From NCBI GenBank assembly GCA_964643965.1, contig CAZXVH010000014.1:6571-70570 (forward strand): 64,000 nucleotides of DNA, written 5' to 3'. A program made the translations under genes and the position numbers. Positions within the stretch are counted from its first letter, which is position 1. Each line of letters starts with the position of its first letter. Shown piece after piece: positions 62,141-64,000 of this stretch. The notes under the pieces are model-generated. The model worked only from the letters and a program-made list of their open reading frames with translations. It was not told the DNA's origin and ran no database searches. This DNA comes from GCA-2746795 sp964643965 (GTDB taxonomy: Bacteria > Chloroflexota > Anaerolineae > Promineifilales > Promineifilaceae).

Positions 62141-62533
62141 CTAAATATCCAGATCGTCAGAAAGTTCGTCGGTTGTTTCAAAATCAGTCAAGTTATATCG
62201 TGCTTTTGCCTCAGCCAGCGCAAACCTTGGTTCAGCATTAAAAATCTTGACCTCTTCCTCTAATCTATCTTCCAACTTGTCTTTTTCGATTTCAAGATCA
62301 TACCTGGATTGCAAATTCATCCAGAAACGCTCTGAAAGACCGAAGTAGCGAGAAAGCCTCAAAGCTGTATCCGCAGAAATACCACGTTTGCCGTGAACAA
62401 TTTCGTTAATGCGCCGAGGCGGCACCCCAATGTCTTTTGCCAATCGATACTGGCTCAAATTCATAGGCTGTAGGAATTCTTCTAACAAAATTTCCCCAGG
62501 ATGAATGGGGGGAAGCATCTCTAACTCACTCAT
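62141..62533 (-). CDS. higA: HigA-family antitoxin (XRE HTH)
   Basis: 130 residues. HigA signature IHPGEILLEEFLQPMNLSQY, HTH RLAKDIGVPPRRINEIVHGK, then RGISADTALRLSRYFGLSERFWMNLQ. Represses the operon and neutralises HigB. C-terminal extension (from about EVKIFNAE) longer than average. The partner higB upstream carries a stop codon. Confidence 0.92.
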   Translation of the reverse strand: MSELEMLPPIHPGEILLEEFLQPMNLSQYRLAKDIGVPPRRINEIVHGKRGISADTALRLSRYFGLSERFWMNLQSRYDLEIEKDKLEDRLEEEVKIFNAEPRFALAEAKARYNLTDFETTDELSDDLDI

Positions 62534-62542
62534 ATCAGTACC

Positions 62543-62824
62543 TCAATGATAGTCAACGATTTCAACATTGTAAGCATCCCCATCACGCCACGAAAAACAA
62601 ACACGCCATTGGTTGTTGATGCGGATGCTGTGCTGACCAATTCTATCGCCAAACAACTTTTCCAAATAATTGGATGGGGGAATCCGTAAATCTTCTAGCT
62701 GTTCAGCCGCATCAAGGATTTCTAGCTTCATTCTGGCTCGATGTTGAATATCTTGTGGCAACTTCCGTGAAAATTACCGACGAAAAAGCCGTTCCGTTTC
62801 CTTTGATGCAAAACTCCGAATCAT
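62543..62824 (-). pseudogene. higB: HigB toxin gene interrupted by a nonsense codon
   Basis: A full-length HigB frame runs from ATG 62824 (MIRSFASKETERLFRR) through an in-frame TAA (62776-62774) to FSRKLPQDIQHRARMKLEIL and the normal end VEIVDYH. Total length 93 codons, as expected. The codon after RR is usually GGE/GEF-like, so GAA to TAA by one change is likely. A TTG at 62761 could restart a 72-residue form that lacks the first strand/helix. Sequencing error is the other explanation. Upstream of, and coupled to, higA. Confidence 0.82.
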
Positions 62825-63157
62825 GAGTGAATGATAACGGGATGCGTTATTAGTGTCAAGAAGAGATTGTTAATTTTTGGCTGTTCCCCATCCCCACAGC
62901 ACACAACCCAAACGGCCGTTATCCCATTGACGATTGACGATTTCAGATTGACGATTCCCTGCCCCAAATCACTGTGTTGGCAGCCGGGGCAATCCCTTCC
63001 TTTCCCAATCCATGTAGTCATCACAAACGGCCGTTCCCAATTCGTTACTTACTAAAATTCGTTGTCATCACAACGGCCGTTCCCCATCCCCCACAATCTC
63101 TCAACTAACACAGCACAGGTCTCGTAGATAACGGCCACAACTGGAAAAGAAAAGACG
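62825..63157. repeat. Palindrome-dense repeat block B
   Basis: Three AACGGCCGTT sites, a four-unit heptamer array (62927-62954, TTGACGA type) and a ~50-bp segment nearly identical to block A (about 63031-63083 versus 61744-61796). No gene. Lies between the higBA and DUF4258 modules. Confidence 0.75.
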
Positions 63158-63382
63158 TTAAATAAAATTATAAACAGGCGTTTTGATAGTACGTACAGGT
63201 TTTTTATGCCCTAAAATAATCTGTTGTAAATTTTCAACAGTCTCAGGTGAAAAATATTCTTCGCCACTTTCTAGATCAACCCGGGCAGGTACATTTTCGA
63301 CGATATAAAATTGTCCGTCTTTATAAAGAGTATAAGTTACATCTTGCTCTACTAGATTTTCATTTCTTTCTTCTGAAATCAT
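63158..63382 (-). CDS. YgiT-like antitoxin without zinc ligands
   Basis: 74 residues. The core (VTYTLYKDGQFYIVENVPAR, SGEEYFSPETVENLQQII, KKPVRTIKTPVY) matches YgiT/MqsA-type proteins that normally have CxxC at both ends. Here both pairs are gone: no Cys at all, VDLES where VCxxC is expected. The rest is well kept, so it may fold without zinc. Starts 2 nt after the DUF4258 stop; the two form a TA-like pair. Confidence 0.72.
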   Translation of the reverse strand: MISEERNENLVEQDVTYTLYKDGQFYIVENVPARVDLESGEEYFSPETVENLQQIILGHKKPVRTIKTPVYNFI

Positions 63383-63384
63383 GG

Positions 63385-63693
63385 TTATCTCCGTATCTTG
63401 AAATCAATCCACTTTTCCGAGTTTGGTTCGTAGACTGTAATAATCTTTATCATGGGGCGAGATGGATAGCTGCACTGAATATGAAGTGGTCTCTTGTTTT
63501 TTGTGACACCGAAGATCAAACAACTTGGCCCATATTTGTCATCTGGATAATCTTCGATAACTTCCCCATCATGGATCAATTCTCGAATTTCTTGAACTGA
63601 TATTCCTCGTAAAATCGTTTGGTCAACAGCATGTTTGGAAAATTCAAAAGACCCATTGGAAAATTTCAATCGAAGTTCGTTTATCATGGCCAT
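63385..63693 (-). CDS. DUF4258 protein (RelE-like probable toxin)
   Basis: 102 residues from ATG 63693 (MAMINELRLKF). DUF4258 pattern: FEFSKHAVDQTILRGISVQE, ELIHDGEVIEDYPDDKYGPS, HIQCSYPSRPMIKIITVYEP, ending WIDFKIRR. DUF4258 proteins usually pair with a YgiT-type antitoxin, as here. TATAAT (63705-63700) ends 6 nt before the ATG, so the mRNA would be leaderless. Confidence 0.85.
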   Translation of the reverse strand: MAMINELRLKFSNGSFEFSKHAVDQTILRGISVQEIRELIHDGEVIEDYPDDKYGPSCLIFGVTKNKRPLHIQCSYPSRPMIKIITVYEPNSEKWIDFKIRR

Positions 63694-64000
63694 GTTTTTA
63701 TTATACAGCATTGCATCTTACAGTATATGGCTTTACAAAACGAAACGAATTGAGTCGGTGTCATCACAACGGCCGTTCCCCATCCCCCTCAGCACCCCGA
63801 ACCGCCACTTCACAATTCACAATTAATTATTCACAATTCATTATTGGCTTGGCGCTCTCCCCCACTAATCTCGCACCCAACACACCACAGGGCTGGTCTC
63901 ACAAACAACGGCCGTTCCCATCCCCCTCAGCACCCCCAAACGCCTCACTTCACAATTCACAATTAATTATTCACAATTCATTATTGGCCTGGCCATTTTC
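63694..64000. repeat. Repeat block C at the right edge
   Basis: Contains two direct copies (about 63768-63852 and 63905-63992) of a unit that starts with AACGGCCGTTCCC, passes CATCCCCCTCAGCACCCC and ends in five heptamers of TTCACAA type (63809-63843, 63949-63983). No gene; continues beyond the window. Confidence 0.8.

Noticed and set aside
62543..62761. 72-residue HigB starting at TTG
   Set aside because: Homology clearly continues upstream to ATG 62824 with one in-frame stop, so this is better called an interrupted gene.
63247..63600. Plus-strand 117-codon frame
   Set aside because: Antisense to the YgiT-like and DUF4258 genes, which have clear homology and tight spacing.

Overview
The window looks like a piece of a chromosome from a free-living, probably Gram-negative-type or monoderm-like member of the Chloroflexota (Anaerolineae-type lineage). 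This is inferred from the gene mix: cell-surface proteins with SdrD-like and LysM modules, GT-C glycosyltransferases of the kind common in that phylum, paired VWA-FHA proteins, many toxin-antitoxin (TA) pairs, and cyanobacteria-like short tandem repeats. Nothing in the window fixes the taxonomy. It is an assembled scaffold: 100 Ns at 55541-55640 are flanked by an identical 55-mer. There are no transposases, integrases, phage genes or CRISPR arrays.

Layout. 1-9 kb: 3' part of a dCache-HAMP-GAF-PAS sensor kinase, a HAD phosphatase, two divergently transcribed extracytoplasmic-VWA/cytoplasmic-FHA proteins and a UvrD-like ATPase. 9-13.9 kb: long-chain acyl-CoA ligase, prephenate dehydratase, and a UPF0175/DUF3368 TA pair bracketed by diverged direct repeats. 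13.9-20 kb: RIO kinase, then a tightly coupled operon of an asymmetric heterodimeric ABC exporter with a GNAT acetyltransferase and an alpha/beta hydrolase. 20-33 kb: TPR protein, peroxiredoxin, and an envelope cluster (two GT-C-type membrane proteins, two tip-anchored surface proteins, a GT4 glycosyltransferase, a TM-TPR protein, and a LuxR-HTH/TM/kelch one-component regulator). 33-40 kb: a cytochrome c maturation operon (ccmE, ccmF, ccmH, ccmG/resA-like, ccmI-like) ending in a membrane-tethered diheme cytochrome. 40-53 kb: housekeeping and scattered genes (YgfZ, RNase T2, S9 peptidase, MFS, GNAT-TPR, ABC exporter, arginase, TrmB, uracil-DNA glycosylase). 53-60 kb: Phd/PIN TA pair, THUMP methyltransferase, MFS, PadR regulator with a 30-bp palindromic operator, DMT transporter, epimerase, tRNA-Val(CAC). 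60-64 kb: an orphan CoA-transferase alpha subunit followed by a repeat-rich tail holding a decayed higBA module and a DUF4258/YgiT-like pair.

The most unusual feature is sequence texture rather than one gene. The 10-bp palindrome AACGGCCGTT occurs about 78 times (hand count) in 64 kb, in genes and between them; a base-composition model expects fewer than 0.1. Superimposed on this are about 18 short arrays of 7-bp units, with many different unit sequences, sitting at gene ends. In two cases they are inserted in frame: both ABC exporter subunits carry an array of exactly six heptamers (42 nt, 14 codons) in the linker between membrane and ATPase domains. Several arrays supply a stop codon or surround a start codon.
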